A stretch of 64,000 bases of DNA from Streptomyces sp. NBC_01707 (GTDB lineage Bacteria > Actinomycetota > Actinomycetes > Streptomycetales > Streptomycetaceae): assembly GCF_041438805.1 (NCBI RefSeq), contig NZ_CP109190.1:5146001-5210000 (forward strand). The letters run 5' to 3'. Numbering within the stretch: the stretch's first letter is position 1; the number at the start of each line of letters is the position of its first letter. The position numbers were made by a program, and so were the translations under genes. A model generated the notes under the pieces. It ran no database searches and was not told the origin of the DNA. It was given only the letters and a program-made list of their open reading frames with translations. Shown in pieces: positions 46,472 through 55,362 of the stretch.

Positions 46472-46827
46472 AGTACCCGCTGCTGGCTCTTATCAAGCTG
46501 TATCAGTGGACGATCAGCCCACTACTCGGGCCTGTCTGCCGTTACTACCCGTCGTGTTCCCACTATGGATATACGGCGATCGACCGGCACGGAGCGATCA
46601 AGGGAACGGCGCTGACCGCATGGCGCATCCTGCGATGCAATCCGTGGTCACCCGGCGGCGTGGATCACGTTCCGCCACGCAAACGCCCGCGTTGGCACGA
46701 ACTGCTGCGTAACGCAATACGTGGCAGCAAGGGCGGGGACTCCGCCGCTGATGTGCCTCCTGGGGGGACGGTCTCCGAACCCCCTGGCCCGGCCTCAGAG
46801 ACCTCGCCCAAAGCTCAAGGAGCCTGA
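46468..46827 (+). CDS. yidD: Membrane protein insertion efficiency factor YidD
   Basis: A 119-residue protein. The conserved core (1-75) reads [31 protein letters not shown] and [14 protein letters not shown], with the conserved cysteines of the CRYxPSCS and RCNP motifs. It assists YidC-mediated insertion at the membrane. The tail (80-119) is a low-complexity Pro/Gly/Ser extension. It overlaps rnpA and sits immediately upstream of yidC. Confidence 0.96.
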   Translation: MKYPLLALIKLYQWTISPLLGPVCRYYPSCSHYGYTAIDRHGAIKGTALTAWRILRCNPWSPGGVDHVPPRKRPRWHELLRNAIRGSKGGDSAADVPPGGTVSEPPGPASETSPKAQGA

Positions 46828-46830
46828 TTA

Positions 46831-48099
46831 GTGGACACGATTGCCAGTCTGTTCAGCTTTATCACCTACCCCGTTTCGTGGGTCATCGTCCAGTTCCACA
46901 AGCTGTACGGAGCGATCTTCGGCGATGACACGGGTTGGGCCTGGGGCCTGTCCATCGTGTCCCTGGTGGTGCTGATCCGGATCTGTCTGATCCCGCTTTT
47001 TGTTAAGCAGATCAAGTCGACCCGGAACATGCAGGTGCTCCAGCCGAAGATGAAGGCGATCCAGGAGCGCTACAAGAGCGACAAGCAGCGTCAGTCCGAA
47101 GAGATGATGAAGCTGTACAAGGAGACGGGTACCAACCCGCTCTCCTCGTGCCTTCCCATCCTGGCGCAGTCGCCGTTCTTCTTCGCCCTGTATCACGTGC
47201 TGTCGGCCATCGCCTCGGGCAAGACGATCGGTGTCATCGACCAGCCGCTGCTCGACAGCGCTCGTCAGGCGCACATCTTCGGTGCACCGCTCGCTGCCAA
47301 GTTCATGGACAGCGCGGACAAGGTCGAGGCGCTCGGTGCCTCGCTGACCGACGTCCGCGTCGTCACCGCGGTCATGATCGTGATGATGTCGGCTTCGCAG
47401 TTCTTCACCCAGCGCCAGCTGATGACGAAGAACGTCGACCTGACGGTCAAGACGCCGTACATGCAGCAGCAGAAGATGCTCATGTACGTCTTCCCCCTGA
47501 TCTTCGCCGTCATGGGCATCAACTTCCCCGTCGGCGTCCTCGTCTACTGGCTGACCACCAACGTCTGGACCATGGGTCAGCAGATGTACGTGATCAACCA
47601 GAACCCGACCCCGGGCAGCAAGGCGCAGGACCACTACCTGGGACGTCTGCTGAAGAGTGTCACCGCTCACGGTGAGGTGCGGGGCAGGACGAAGCGCAAC
47701 ACCGTCAAGCGGATCGTTGCCAAGGGTGCGGACCGCAACGACATCGAGCGGAAGTTCATCACCGGGCTGGCCAAGCTGGGCCTCGCCGCCCAGGCGGACG
47801 GCACGGTGACCAAGAGCGACACCGCTGTGGCCGAGGCCGAGGGCGGAGCCGCGCAGAAGCGTCAGCAGCCCAAGCGCCAGACCAAGGCGAAGCGTCAGAG
47901 CGGTGCCACCCAGCCGGGCGGGGTGAAGGAGGCCGATTCCACCGAGTCGGAGCCCAAGACCTCGCTGGAGAAGCAGGACGCACCGCAGGACGACAAGCCC
48001 AAGCCGGCGGGCGGCAAGCCCGCGTCCGGCTCCTCACGCCAAGCCAAGTCCGGACAGCGCAAGGGTCCGCAGCGGCCCAAGCACCCGTCCAAGAAGTAA
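46831..48099 (+). CDS. yidC: Membrane protein insertase YidC
   Basis: A 422-residue Oxa1-family insertase of the short Gram-positive type without the large periplasmic domain. An N-terminal helix is followed by the core with the hydrophilic groove Arg in [35 protein letters not shown], then [17 protein letters not shown] and the C-terminal helices with [21 protein letters not shown] basic, Lys/Gln-rich tail of about 120 residues can contact the ribosome. AAGGAG lies seven bases before the GTG. Ends at 48099 with jag 14 bases later. Confidence 0.97.
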   Translation: MDTIASLFSFITYPVSWVIVQFHKLYGAIFGDDTGWAWGLSIVSLVVLIRICLIPLFVKQIKSTRNMQVLQPKMKAIQERYKSDKQRQSEEMMKLYKETGTNPLSSCLPILAQSPFFFALYHVLSAIASGKTIGVIDQPLLDSARQAHIFGAPLAAKFMDSADKVEALGASLTDVRVVTAVMIVMMSASQFFTQRQLMTKNVDLTVKTPYMQQQKMLMYVFPLIFAVMGINFPVGVLVYWLTTNVWTMGQQMYVINQNPTPGSKAQDHYLGRLLKSVTAHGEVRGRTKRNTVKRIVAKGADRNDIERKFITGLAKLGLAAQADGTVTKSDTAVAEAEGGAAQKRQQPKRQTKAKRQSGATQPGGVKEADSTESEPKTSLEKQDAPQDDKPKPAGGKPASGSSRQAKSGQRKGPQRPKHPSKK

Positions 48100-48113
48100 G
48101 AAGGAGTCCATCC

Positions 48114-48623
48114 GTGACGGAAGGCACCACCTCCACGGCCGCTGAGGGCAGCGACACCTTGACCCGCCTCGAGCAGGAAGGGGAGATCGCAGCCGACTAC
48201 CTCGAGGGTCTGCTCGACATCGCCGACCTCGACGGTGACATCGACATGGATGTCGAGGCGGACCGGGCCGCGGTCTCGATCATCAGCGACTCGGCACGTG
48301 AACTGCAGAAGCTCGTGGGCCGCGACGGTGAGGTGCTGGAGGCACTCCAGGAGCTGACGCGTCTGGCCGTGCACCGGGAGACCGGTGACCGCAGTCGGCT
48401 GATGCTGGACATCGCGGGTTTCCGGGCCAAGAAGCGCGCGGTCCTCGCGGAGCTGGGTGCCAAGGCCGCGGACGAGGTCAAGAAGACCGGTGAGCCGGTC
48501 AAGCTGGACCCGATGACGCCGTTCGAGCGCAAGGTTGTGCACGATGCGGTTGCGGCCGCAGGTCTGCGCAGTGAGTCGGAGGGCGAGGAGCCGCAGCGCT
48601 TCGTCGTCGTTCTCCCGGCCTGA
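48114..48623 (+). CDS. jag: Jag/KhpB family RNA-binding protein
   Basis: A 169-residue protein with an acidic N-terminus, a KH domain (about 30-110, with VSIISDSARELQKLVGRDGEVLEALQELTRLAV) and a C-terminal R3H domain (DIAGFRAKKRAVLAELGAKAADEVKKTGEPVKLDPMTPFERKVVHDAV). It binds RNA, and in Firmicutes the KhpA/KhpB pair affects division and elongation. The usual N-terminal Jag domain is absent, as in other actinobacterial homologues. AAGGAG lies seven bases before the GTG. Confidence 0.94.
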   Translation: MTEGTTSTAAEGSDTLTRLEQEGEIAADYLEGLLDIADLDGDIDMDVEADRAAVSIISDSARELQKLVGRDGEVLEALQELTRLAVHRETGDRSRLMLDIAGFRAKKRAVLAELGAKAADEVKKTGEPVKLDPMTPFERKVVHDAVAAAGLRSESEGEEPQRFVVVLPA

Positions 48624-48639
48624 CCGGACCCCTGTTCTG

Positions 48640-48669
48640 TCGGCCCCGTCTGTTCGCAGGCGGGGCCGA
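48640..48669 (+). terminator. Terminator after jag
   Basis: TCGGCCCCG and CGGGGCCGA form a 9-bp stem with a short inner CTG/CAG pair and a TTCG loop, followed by TCTTTGT. Confidence 0.85.
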
Positions 48670-48732
48670 TCTTTGTCAGCCTGATAGTCAGCCACCCACA
48701 GTGCGGTAATGCGGTACGGAAGGACGGTTCCC

Positions 48733-49449
48733 GTGACGGCGGAGGTAGAACTTCCCCAGGCGCCCGAAGGGGCGCGGGCGGTTTTCGGTGAGTTCTTCCC
48801 GGAGGCTGTCCGGTACGCGGAACTGCTTGCCGATGCCGGGGTCAAGCGAGGGCTGATCGGCCCTCGTGAGGTGCCGCGGCTGTGGGAGCGGCACCTGCTG
48901 AACTGTGCGGTGCTCTCCGAGGTCGTGCCCGAGGGGGTCACGGTCTGCGATGTGGGTTCCGGTGCCGGTCTCCCGGGTATTCCGTTGGCGCTGGTACGTC
49001 CGGATCTGAAGATCACGCTGCTGGAACCGCTGCTTCGGCGGACGAATTTCCTCCAGGAAGTGGTCGAGCTGCTGGGGCTGGACCACGTGACGGTCGTCCG
49101 CGGCCGCGCGGAGGAGGTCCTGGGGACGCTGCAGCCGGTCCATGTCGTGACCGCTCGCGCCGTGGCGCCCCTCGATCGGCTGGCGGGCTGGGGCGTGCCA
49201 CTGCTGCGTCCGTACGGAGAGATGCTCGCGCTCAAGGGCGATACCGCCGAGGAGGAGATCAGCGGAGCGCGTGCGGCCTTGAGCAAGCTCGGAGTGGTGG
49301 ACACCGAGGTGCTGCATGTCGGCGAGGGCGTGGTCGAACCGATGTCCACTGTGGTGCGAGTGGTGGTCGGTGAGAGCCCGGGCGGTGTGAGGTTCGCCGC
49401 AAAGAGGGCGAAGGCTGCCAGGGTCAGCCGTACGCGACGGCGTCGCTGA
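48733..49449 (+). CDS. rsmG: 16S rRNA (guanine-N7) methyltransferase RsmG
   Basis: A 238-residue SAM-dependent methyltransferase. SAM motif [37 protein letters not shown] and [29 protein letters not shown] are typical. It methylates G527 (E. coli numbering) of 16S rRNA. Loss gives low-level streptomycin resistance and can activate antibiotic production in Streptomyces. GTG 48733 was chosen for AAGGACGG upstream and the absence of family features further out. A basic tail ends the protein. Confidence 0.96.
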   Translation: MTAEVELPQAPEGARAVFGEFFPEAVRYAELLADAGVKRGLIGPREVPRLWERHLLNCAVLSEVVPEGVTVCDVGSGAGLPGIPLALVRPDLKITLLEPLLRRTNFLQEVVELLGLDHVTVVRGRAEEVLGTLQPVHVVTARAVAPLDRLAGWGVPLLRPYGEMLALKGDTAEEEISGARAALSKLGVVDTEVLHVGEGVVEPMSTVVRVVVGESPGGVRFAAKRAKAARVSRTRRRR

Positions 49450-49582
49450 GGCCGTGCCGTAACGGAGCGACATGGCCCGTTACATGCGGTTCGCGCCGTT
49501 TACCAGTGATGCTCCGCGCAAGCGGCCATATGTACCGCACGCGGAGTGTCGTGCCCCTGTAGCTACGCTGCAGGGGCATCGT

Positions 49583-49596
49583 GTTTCACGTGAAAC
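49583..49596. other. parS centromere site 2
   Basis: A perfect GTTTCACGTGAAAC palindrome between rsmG and parA, 208 bases before the chosen parA start. Confidence 0.93.
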
Positions 49597-49679
49597 GTCG
49601 CTCTCTGCTGCATGGAATCATCAGTCGCGGTCGTGCGGCTGCCGCGCCGCGGCATCGCAAGCCCGATAGGGCTACGGGG

Positions 49680-49706
49680 TTGTCCACAGAAGTGGATTCA
49701 TCCACA
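49680..49706. other. Pair of DnaA boxes upstream of parA
   Basis: TTGTCCACA (49680-49688) is an exact DnaA box, and TCATCCACA (49698-49706) is one mismatch from TTATCCACA. Both lie in the 341-base rsmG-parA gap, which also holds a parS site and the parAB promoter region. Confidence 0.65.
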
Positions 49707-49790
49707 GAAGAGTGGGCCTCGCTGGTTCGCGACCCCGAAAGCATGGCAGGCTCTGCTCATTGCGAGCCTGAAGTCGAGGAGAGTGAATCC

Positions 49791-50819
49791 GTGCGGTCCG
49801 ACGCCAACATCGCGGGACCGATGACCGATCCGGTCCCCGGTCCCCGAACCGAATCGGCGGGGGACGGTGTTTCACGTGAAACACCGCCGCCGATGGATGA
49901 CACACCCATCGGTCGTGCGGCCCAGCTGGCCGTCGAGGCCCTCGGCCGTGCCGGCGAGGGGCTGCCTCGTCCTGACCAGACGCGCGTCATGGTGGTGGCC
50001 AACCAGAAGGGCGGAGTGGGTAAGACCACTACGACGGTCAACCTTGCCGCCTCGCTGGCCCTTCACGGAGCACGCGTTCTCGTGGTCGACCTCGACCCGC
50101 AGGGCAACGCCTCCACGGCGCTGGGCATTGATCACCATGCCGAAGTCCCCTCCATCTATGACGTCCTGGTCGAGAGCAAGCCGCTCTCCGACGTGGTTCA
50201 GCCCGTCCCGGACGTCGAAGGCCTCTTCTGCGCCCCCGCCACCATCGATCTCGCCGGTGCGGAGATCGAGCTGGTGTCGCTGGTGGCGCGGGAGAGTCGA
50301 CTGCAGCGGGCGATTCAGGCGTATGAGCAGCCGTTGGACTACATCCTCATCGACTGCCCGCCTTCGCTCGGTCTGCTGACGGTCAATGCCCTGGTCGCCG
50401 GCGCCGAGGTGCTGATTCCTATCCAGTGCGAGTACTACGCGCTGGAGGGACTGGGGCAGCTGCTGAGGAACGTCGACCTCGTTCGGGGGCACCTCAACCC
50501 CGATCTGCATGTGTCGACGATCCTGCTCACCATGTACGACGGCAGGACCAGGCTCGCTTCCCAGGTGGCGGAGGAGGTGCGCAGCCACTTCGGTAAGGAG
50601 GTGCTGCGTACAAGCATTCCTCGGTCCGTGCGGATCTCGGAGGCACCGAGCTACGGGCAGACTGTCTTGACCTACGACCCGGGTTCGAGTGGGTCCCTGT
50701 CGTATCTTGAAGCCGCTCGTGAGATCGCCTTTCGGGGGGTCGGGGTGCATTACGAGGCTCAGCATGCCCAGACGGGCAGCCAGAACAGCCAGCAGAACAT
50801 TTCGGAGGGGATCCAGTGA
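49791..50819 (+). CDS. parA: Chromosome partitioning ATPase ParA
   Basis: A 342-residue ParA-type ATPase. The deviant Walker A motif KGGVGKTT is at 73-80, with [14 protein letters not shown] and [18 protein letters not shown] next. It ends in [24 protein letters not shown]. It forms filaments or gradients that move ParB-parS complexes and are needed for regular septation during sporulation. GTG 49791 was chosen because GGAG is nine bases upstream; the frame remains open to 49581. A parS site (49869-49882) is embedded in the gene and encodes residues 27-31, VSRET. Confidence 0.96.
   Translation: MRSDANIAGPMTDPVPGPRTESAGDGVSRETPPPMDDTPIGRAAQLAVEALGRAGEGLPRPDQTRVMVVANQKGGVGKTTTTVNLAASLALHGARVLVVDLDPQGNASTALGIDHHAEVPSIYDVLVESKPLSDVVQPVPDVEGLFCAPATIDLAGAEIELVSLVARESRLQRAIQAYEQPLDYILIDCPPSLGLLTVNALVAGAEVLIPIQCEYYALEGLGQLLRNVDLVRGHLNPDLHVSTILLTMYDGRTRLASQVAEEVRSHFGKEVLRTSIPRSVRISEAPSYGQTVLTYDPGSSGSLSYLEAAREIAFRGVGVHYEAQHAQTGSQNSQQNISEGIQ
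49869..49882. other. parS centromere site 3, inside parA
   Basis: A perfect GTTTCACGTGAAAC palindrome 286 bases from parS site 2. It lies in frame in parA and encodes the start of VSRET. Confidence 0.93.
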
Positions 50820-51913
50820 GTGAGCGTCGTAGAGGGTTGGGGCGTGGGCTCGGTGCACTGATTCCCGCTGCCCCGCAGGAACGTCAGGTGCCGGCTACCG
50901 GAGCGGGTTCGGACTCGTCGGGCGTGATCCCGGTGATGACCACCGAGCGAGGCGTGGCCGCCGCGAAGGTGACCACACTCACGGCTGCTCCCGTGGTGCC
51001 GGAGCCGAGTGCACCCGCGGAGTCCGAGTCGTCCGCGGAGCCGACGGGTGCCGCTGGGGCGTACTTCGCCGAGGTCCCTATCGGATCCATCACCCCGAAC
51101 CCCCGTCAGCCGCGTGAGGTGTTCGACGAGGACGCGCTCGCGGAGCTGGTCACCTCCATCAGGGAGGTCGGCCTGCTCCAGCCCGTAGTCGTGCGGAAGC
51201 TGGGCCCCGAACGCTACGAGCTCATCATGGGCGAGCGGCGCTGGAGGGCCTGCCGCGAGGCCGGTCTGGAGCGGATCCCTGCCATTGTCCGGGCCACGGA
51301 CGATGAGAAGCTGCTTCTGGACGCGCTCCTGGAGAACCTGCACCGGGCTCAACTGAACCCGCTGGAGGAGGCGGCCGCGTACGACCAGCTGCTCAAGGAC
51401 TTCAAGTGCACGCATGACCAGCTGGCCGACCGGATCGGGCGCTCCCGTCCGCAGGTGTCCAACACGCTGCGGCTGCTGCGGCTGTCTCCGCCGGTGCAGC
51501 GCAGGGTCGCTGCCGGAGTGCTGTCCGCCGGCCACGCGAGGGCGTTGCTGTCCGTGGATGACTCCGAGGAGCAGGACCGGCTGGCCCATCGCATCGTGGC
51601 CGAGGGGCTCTCAGTGCGAGCGGTCGAGGAGATCGTGACGCTGATGAGCTCCCGCCCCAGCAGCGCTCCCAAGTCCAAGGGGCCGCGGGCCGGCGGCCGA
51701 CTGTCGCCCGCACTCTCCGACCTTGCATCCCGGCTCTCTGACCGTTTCGAGACCCGGGTGAAGGTCGACCTCGGACAGAAGAAGGGAAAGATCGTCGTCG
51801 AGTTCGCCTCGATGGAAGATCTGGACCGCATTCTCGGCAGCCTGGCGCCGGGCGAGGGCCGCGTGCTGGAGCGGGGTCTCGCCGACGAGACTGCCGAGGA
51901 CAGCGAGAGCTGA
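50816..51913 (+). CDS. parB: Chromosome partitioning protein ParB
   Basis: A 365-residue CTP-dependent DNA clamp. It begins [14 protein letters not shown], the ParA-interaction motif. The CTP-binding region has [22 protein letters not shown] and [13 protein letters not shown]. The HTH for parS reads [24 protein letters not shown], and a C-terminal dimer domain follows. It loads at parS and spreads to organise the origin. The GTG overlaps the parA stop (GTGA), giving coupled translation. Confidence 0.98.
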   Translation: MSERRRGLGRGLGALIPAAPQERQVPATGAGSDSSGVIPVMTTERGVAAAKVTTLTAAPVVPEPSAPAESESSAEPTGAAGAYFAEVPIGSITPNPRQPREVFDEDALAELVTSIREVGLLQPVVVRKLGPERYELIMGERRWRACREAGLERIPAIVRATDDEKLLLDALLENLHRAQLNPLEEAAAYDQLLKDFKCTHDQLADRIGRSRPQVSNTLRLLRLSPPVQRRVAAGVLSAGHARALLSVDDSEEQDRLAHRIVAEGLSVRAVEEIVTLMSSRPSSAPKSKGPRAGGRLSPALSDLASRLSDRFETRVKVDLGQKKGKIVVEFASMEDLDRILGSLAPGEGRVLERGLADETAEDSES

Positions 51914-51929
51914 CGTCGGCGGAACGTCG

Positions 51930-51971
51930 GGGCGGGCTGCATTCCGGATCATGCCGGAATACAGCCCGCCC
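51930..51971 (+). terminator. Terminator of parAB
   Basis: GGGCGGGCTGCATTCCGG pairs with CCGGAATACAGCCCGCCC with one mismatch, then CTTTGCTTTC. Confidence 0.88.
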
Positions 51972-52065
51972 TTTGCTTTCTCACGGTATCGACTTCATCT
52001 CCGGGTGGATACGATTCGTTCTGGTATGGCACATCAGCTTGATCCACCTCGGCGGAGGGAGGGCC

Positions 52066-52323
52066 ATGCGATCAGTGAGCCGCAGCCAACTGGTGACAGT
52101 GGGGCTGGGCCTGGGGGCTGTCGGAGGATTTGTCGGCGGCCTGCTCCGTGAACGGAGCGCATTGGCCGCCGCACGCGATGCGGCGGGCGAAGGAAGCGAG
52201 GAACAGCCTTCATGGGACGGCGGCTCGTACCGCTCACACTGGATAACCTTCCCGATCTCCCCAAGCGGTGCCGCTCGTGTGTCTTCTGGGAGCTTGATCC
52301 GGTCAGTGGGGAAGCTGCGATAA
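52066..52323 (+). CDS. Small putative membrane protein overlapping the GNAT gene
   Basis: An 85-residue frame starting MRSVSRSQLVTVGLGLGAVGGFVGGLLRERSALAAARDAAGEG. It has one Gly-rich hydrophobic segment (about 9-27). GGAGGGAGGG sits just before the ATG, an excellent ribosome site. The last 112 bases overlap the GNAT gene in another frame, so the C-terminal half may be a shadow and the true product uncertain. A small anchored protein translated ahead of the acetyltransferase is plausible, but I do not recognise a family. Confidence 0.45.
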   Translation: MRSVSRSQLVTVGLGLGAVGGFVGGLLRERSALAAARDAAGEGSEEQPSWDGGSYRSHWITFPISPSGAARVSSGSLIRSVGKLR

Positions 52324-52829
52324 AGGCAGGTACCCCGGAGCTGGAGAAGGAAGCCTGGATCTCCGCAGTCCTTCTGGAATGGGGATCCTGCGGCCGTGTC
52401 GTCTATGTGGATGACATCCCGGTCGGCTTCGTTCTCTATGCGCCACCGGCGTATGTGCCGCGCTCGACCGCCTTTCCCACAAGCCCGGTCTCCCCCGATG
52501 CCGTGCAGTTGATGACTGCTTGGATCACGCCCGGCTACCAGGGGCAGGGGCTGGGGCGGGTCATGGTGCAGACCGTCGCCAAGGACCTGCTGCGACGGGG
52601 ATTCAAGGCGATCGAAGCGTTCGGCGATGCCCGGTGGAAGGAGCCGGCGTGCGTGCTCCCGGCGGACCATCTGCTGGCGGTGGGCTTCAAGACCGTACGT
52701 CCGCATCCGGTGCATCCACGGCTGCGACTGGAGTTGCGCACGACGCTCTCATGGAAGGAAGACGTCGAACTGGCACTGGATCGGCTGCTCGGTGCCGTAC
52801 AGAAGGAACCGGCGCTGCGGCCGCTGTGA
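52212..52829 (+). CDS. GNAT family N-acetyltransferase
   Basis: A 205-residue acetyltransferase. The acetyl-CoA loop is PGYQGQGLGRVMVQTVAKDLLRRGFKAIEAFG, preceded by VGFVLYAPPAYVPR. The N-terminal CRSCVFWELDP holds conserved cysteines. Its homologue in mycobacteria lies at the same place beside parB and the thioredoxin genes, but no substrate is known. AGGA is eight bases before the ATG. The gene is convergent with trxA, with a shared terminator between. Confidence 0.9.
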   Translation: MGRRLVPLTLDNLPDLPKRCRSCVFWELDPVSGEAAIKAGTPELEKEAWISAVLLEWGSCGRVVYVDDIPVGFVLYAPPAYVPRSTAFPTSPVSPDAVQLMTAWITPGYQGQGLGRVMVQTVAKDLLRRGFKAIEAFGDARWKEPACVLPADHLLAVGFKTVRPHPVHPRLRLELRTTLSWKEDVELALDRLLGAVQKEPALRPL

Positions 52830-52846
52830 TCGGAGACCCTACGAGA

Positions 52847-52889
52847 ACGTGAAACGGGTCCATCCCTTGGGGATGGACCCGTTTCACGT
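52847..52889. terminator. Bidirectional terminator whose right arm contains most of a parS site
   Basis: ACGTGAAACGGGTCCATCC and GGATGGACCCGTTTCACGT form a perfect 19-bp stem (extendable to 20) with a CTTGG loop. It lies between the convergent GNAT and trxA genes. Thirteen or fewer bases of each arm end belong to a parS-like half: the right arm ends inside parS 52881-52894. Confidence 0.88.
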
Positions 52890-52894
52890 GAAAC
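52881..52894. other. parS centromere site 4, overlapping a terminator
   Basis: A perfect GTTTCACGTGAAAC palindrome whose first nine bases are the end of the right terminator arm. The left arm carries the complementary ACGTGAAAC at 52847-52855. Confidence 0.93.
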
Positions 52895-52908
52895 AGCGGA
52901 CCGCGGTG

Positions 52909-53241
52909 CTACTCGGCGATAAAGCCTTCGAGGTCGCGGAGGATGGCGGCCTTCGGCTTGGCGCCGACGATGGTCTTGGCGACCTCGCCGCCCTGGTACA
53001 CGTTCAGCGTCGGGATGGACATCACGCCGTACTTGGCAGCGGTGGCCGGGTTCTCGTCGATGTTGAGCTTGACGATTTCGATCTTGTCGCCGTGCTCGGC
53101 TGCGATTGCCTCCAGCGACGGGGCGATCTGGCGGCACGGACCGCACCATGCGGCCCAGAAGTCCACCAGGACGGGCTTCTCGCTCTTCAGGACGTCCTCG
53201 TCAAAGGAGTCGTCAGTCACGTTCTTCAGGGCGCCGGCCAC
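52909..53241 (-). CDS. trxA: Thioredoxin
   Basis: A 110-residue thioredoxin. The active site reads FWAAWCGPCRQIAPSLEAIA, with the cis-Pro in MSIPTLNVYQGGE. It reduces protein disulfides with electrons from TrxB. It follows trxB by 44 bases on the same strand and probably shares its SigR-type promoter. The start is a GTG at 53241. A bidirectional terminator holding parS follows. Confidence 0.97.
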   Translation of the reverse strand: MAGALKNVTDDSFDEDVLKSEKPVLVDFWAAWCGPCRQIAPSLEAIAAEHGDKIEIVKLNIDENPATAAKYGVMSIPTLNVYQGGEVAKTIVGAKPKAAILRDLEGFIAE

Positions 53242-53285
53242 GGCGGCCTCCTTAACTTTGCGGGGTGTGGGGTGAGAGGCGTGGA

Positions 53286-54248
53286 TCAGACGGCGGCCGC
53301 GGCGGCCTTCTCCTCGTCGGCGAGCGCAGAAAGGAAGCGCTCGGCGTCGAGGGCGGCGGAGCAGCCGGTACCGGCAGCGGTAATGGCCTGCCGGTAGGTG
53401 TGGTCTACGACGTCGCCGGCGCCGAAGACACCGGTCAGGTTGGTGCGCGTCGAAGGAGCACTGACCTTGAGGTAGCCCTCGTCATCGAGGTCGAGCTGCC
53501 CCTTGAAGAGCTCCGTACGCGGGTCGTGGCCGACAGCGATGAAAAGGCCGGTGACCGGGAGCTCGGACGTCTCGCCGGTCTTTGTGTTGCGCAGCGTCAG
53601 ACCGGAGAGCTTCTGCTCGCCGTGGACACCGGCAACCTCGCTGTCCCAGGCGAACTTGATCTTCGGGTCGGCGAAGGCCCGCTCCTGCATGGCCTTGGAG
53701 GCCCGCAGCGAGTCGCGGCGGTGGACGATCGTGACCGACTTGGCGAAGCGGGAGAGGAACGTTGCCTCCTCCATGGCCGTGTCGCCACCGCCGACCACGG
53801 CGATGTCCTGGTCCTTGAAGAAGAAGCCGTCGCAGGTCGCGCACCAGGAGACGCCACGTCCGGAGAGGGCGTCCTCGTTCGGCAGGCCGAGCTTTCGGTG
53901 CTGAGAGCCGGTGGTGACGATGACGGCCTTGGCGCGGTGAACCGTGCCTGCCGTGTCGGTGACGGTCTTGATGTCACCGGCCAGATCGACGGCAACGACA
54001 TCGTCCGGGATGAGCTCGGCGCCGAACCGCTCCGCTTGGGCGCGCATGTTGTCCATGAGCTCGGGGCCCATGATCCCGTCCTGGAAGCCCGGGAAGTTCT
54101 CCACGTCGGTGGTGTTCATCAGAGCGCCACCAGCGGTCACGGCGCCCTCGAACACCAGGGGCTTCAGCGACGCACGCGCGGTATAGAGGGCCGCGGTGTA
54201 GCCCGCAGGGCCGGAGCCGATGATGATCACATTACGGACGTCGCTCAC
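53286..54248 (-). CDS. trxB: Thioredoxin reductase
   Basis: A 320-residue flavoprotein. The FAD motif is [19 protein letters not shown], the redox-active site WCATCDG (CATC), the NADPH motif [12 protein letters not shown] and the C-terminal FAD motif [23 protein letters not shown]. It reduces thioredoxin using NADPH. GTG 54248 ([13 protein letters not shown]) has AGGAAG upstream. A GGAAT-N18-GTT SigR promoter lies 77-102 bases before the start, as for trxBA in S. coelicolor, where SigR responds to disulfide stress. Confidence 0.97.
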   Translation of the reverse strand: MSDVRNVIIIGSGPAGYTAALYTARASLKPLVFEGAVTAGGALMNTTDVENFPGFQDGIMGPELMDNMRAQAERFGAELIPDDVVAVDLAGDIKTVTDTAGTVHRAKAVIVTTGSQHRKLGLPNEDALSGRGVSWCATCDGFFFKDQDIAVVGGGDTAMEEATFLSRFAKSVTIVHRRDSLRASKAMQERAFADPKIKFAWDSEVAGVHGEQKLSGLTLRNTKTGETSELPVTGLFIAVGHDPRTELFKGQLDLDDEGYLKVSAPSTRTNLTGVFGAGDVVDHTYRQAITAAGTGCSAALDAERFLSALADEEKAAAAAV

Positions 54249-54324
54249 GGGTTTCTTCCTCGTCTCTGCAGACTGCCTACTGTCCACGCCTAATGGGGTC
54301 GGTTCAACGACTCACACCCCACCC

Positions 54325-54350
54325 AACGGATCCTACGGGGGATGCATTCC
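54325..54350 (-). promoter_or_regulatory. SigR-type promoter of trxBA
   Basis: On the minus strand GGAAT (complement 54346-54350) is followed after exactly 18 bases by GTT (complement 54325-54327). GGAAT-N18/19-GTT is the SigR consensus in Streptomyces. trxBA is a founding SigR target. Confidence 0.88.
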
Positions 54351-54381
54351 CGACGTGCCGGAGCGGCGCTCGGCACGCTTC

Positions 54382-55362
54382 TCAGGGGCGGGCGTAGCTG
54401 TGGGTCAGGAGTAGCTTGCCCTTGCCCGTGGGGTCTGTGTCGACACAGCCGGCGTCCATGACATAGGCCTGGACGAGCGTCGCGTCGGTCTGGTGCGGCA
54501 GGACTACGAGGTAGGCGTGAGTTCCCTCGTAGGCGCCTTCCTCGATCGCGAGAGCGGGAGTCCTTCGTCCGATGCCCTGCTGGATGCAGGTAGGGACTGT
54601 CACGGCGGGCGTGCGCAGCGGCGTCTTGGGCGAGGGGGGCGCGGGGGACTCGGAATCGGGCGTCGACTGCATCTCGACGGACGGCGCTCGCTTCTCGTCC
54701 GATTCCCCTGAGGCGGGCATGCCGGTGCTGTTCAGAAGCGCTTCCACGCGTTGGCTGAGCGGAGAACCCGAGAACGTGTTCACCCCGTCTCCGGGGGCGC
54801 TCACGCCGCTGTCCGCGGCCTTGCTGGCCCCTGCGGAGTCCGTGGCATTCTGGACCGTCTGCAGCATCAGGACGCTCAGGCCGACCATGGCTGCACCGAG
54901 GGCTGTGCCGAGAACGATGCGGCGGCGTCGTCGTGCGGGTCGGCGACCGGGGCCGGTTGTGGCCCGCGGGTGCCCCGTAGGACGGTCCGCGAGGGTCGGC
55001 TGTATCTCCCGGCCCCCTGTCTCCTGGCCCTCTGTCTCTTGATCTCCGGCTTCCTGAGCGTGTTCCACGAGAGCGGCTGTTTCACGTGAAACATCTGCCG
55101 CGTCGTCCGAGGCACGAAGTGGTTCGGCGGCCAGTGCGGCATCGATGCGGTCTGCGATGTCATCGGGCATGCGCTCAGGAGCAGGCAGGGCGCCAAGAAG
55201 CCCACGGATCTCTTCGAGAGAGACCAGGACCTCTGCGCAGATGCCGCACTCGTCGACGTGACGGCGTACTTCCGTCGTGCGGGACGGAGACAGCAGTCCT
55301 TCGGTGAGATCGGCGATCTCCGAGACGTCCGGGTGCTGGGTCGTGTCGGCCGTTGATGTCAT
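54382..55362 (-). CDS. Zinc-finger anti-sigma factor, membrane protein
   Basis: A 326-residue protein. The N-terminal ZAS domain has His35-x3-Cys39-x2-Cys42 (RRHVDECGICAE), as in redox-sensitive anti-sigma factors. A linker, a basic stretch, one membrane helix (about 146-168, RIVLGTALGAAMVGLSVLML) and an external domain follow. The external part has two widely spaced cysteines (TCIQQG and DAGCVD). It overlaps the sigma gene start-to-stop (ATGA), so it is the likely partner of that factor. A parS site (55079-55092) encodes VSRET at 91-95. Whether it senses thiols is inferred. Confidence 0.85.
   Translation of the reverse strand: MTSTADTTQHPDVSEIADLTEGLLSPSRTTEVRRHVDECGICAEVLVSLEEIRGLLGALPAPERMPDDIADRIDAALAAEPLRASDDAADVSRETAALVEHAQEAGDQETEGQETGGREIQPTLADRPTGHPRATTGPGRRPARRRRRIVLGTALGAAMVGLSVLMLQTVQNATDSAGASKAADSGVSAPGDGVNTFSGSPLSQRVEALLNSTGMPASGESDEKRAPSVEMQSTPDSESPAPPSPKTPLRTPAVTVPTCIQQGIGRRTPALAIEEGAYEGTHAYLVVLPHQTDATLVQAYVMDAGCVDTDPTGKGKLLLTHSYARP
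55079..55092. other. parS centromere site 5, inside the anti-sigma gene
   Basis: A perfect GTTTCACGTGAAAC palindrome, coding in frame for the start of VSRET at residues 91-95 on the minus strand. Confidence 0.93.
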
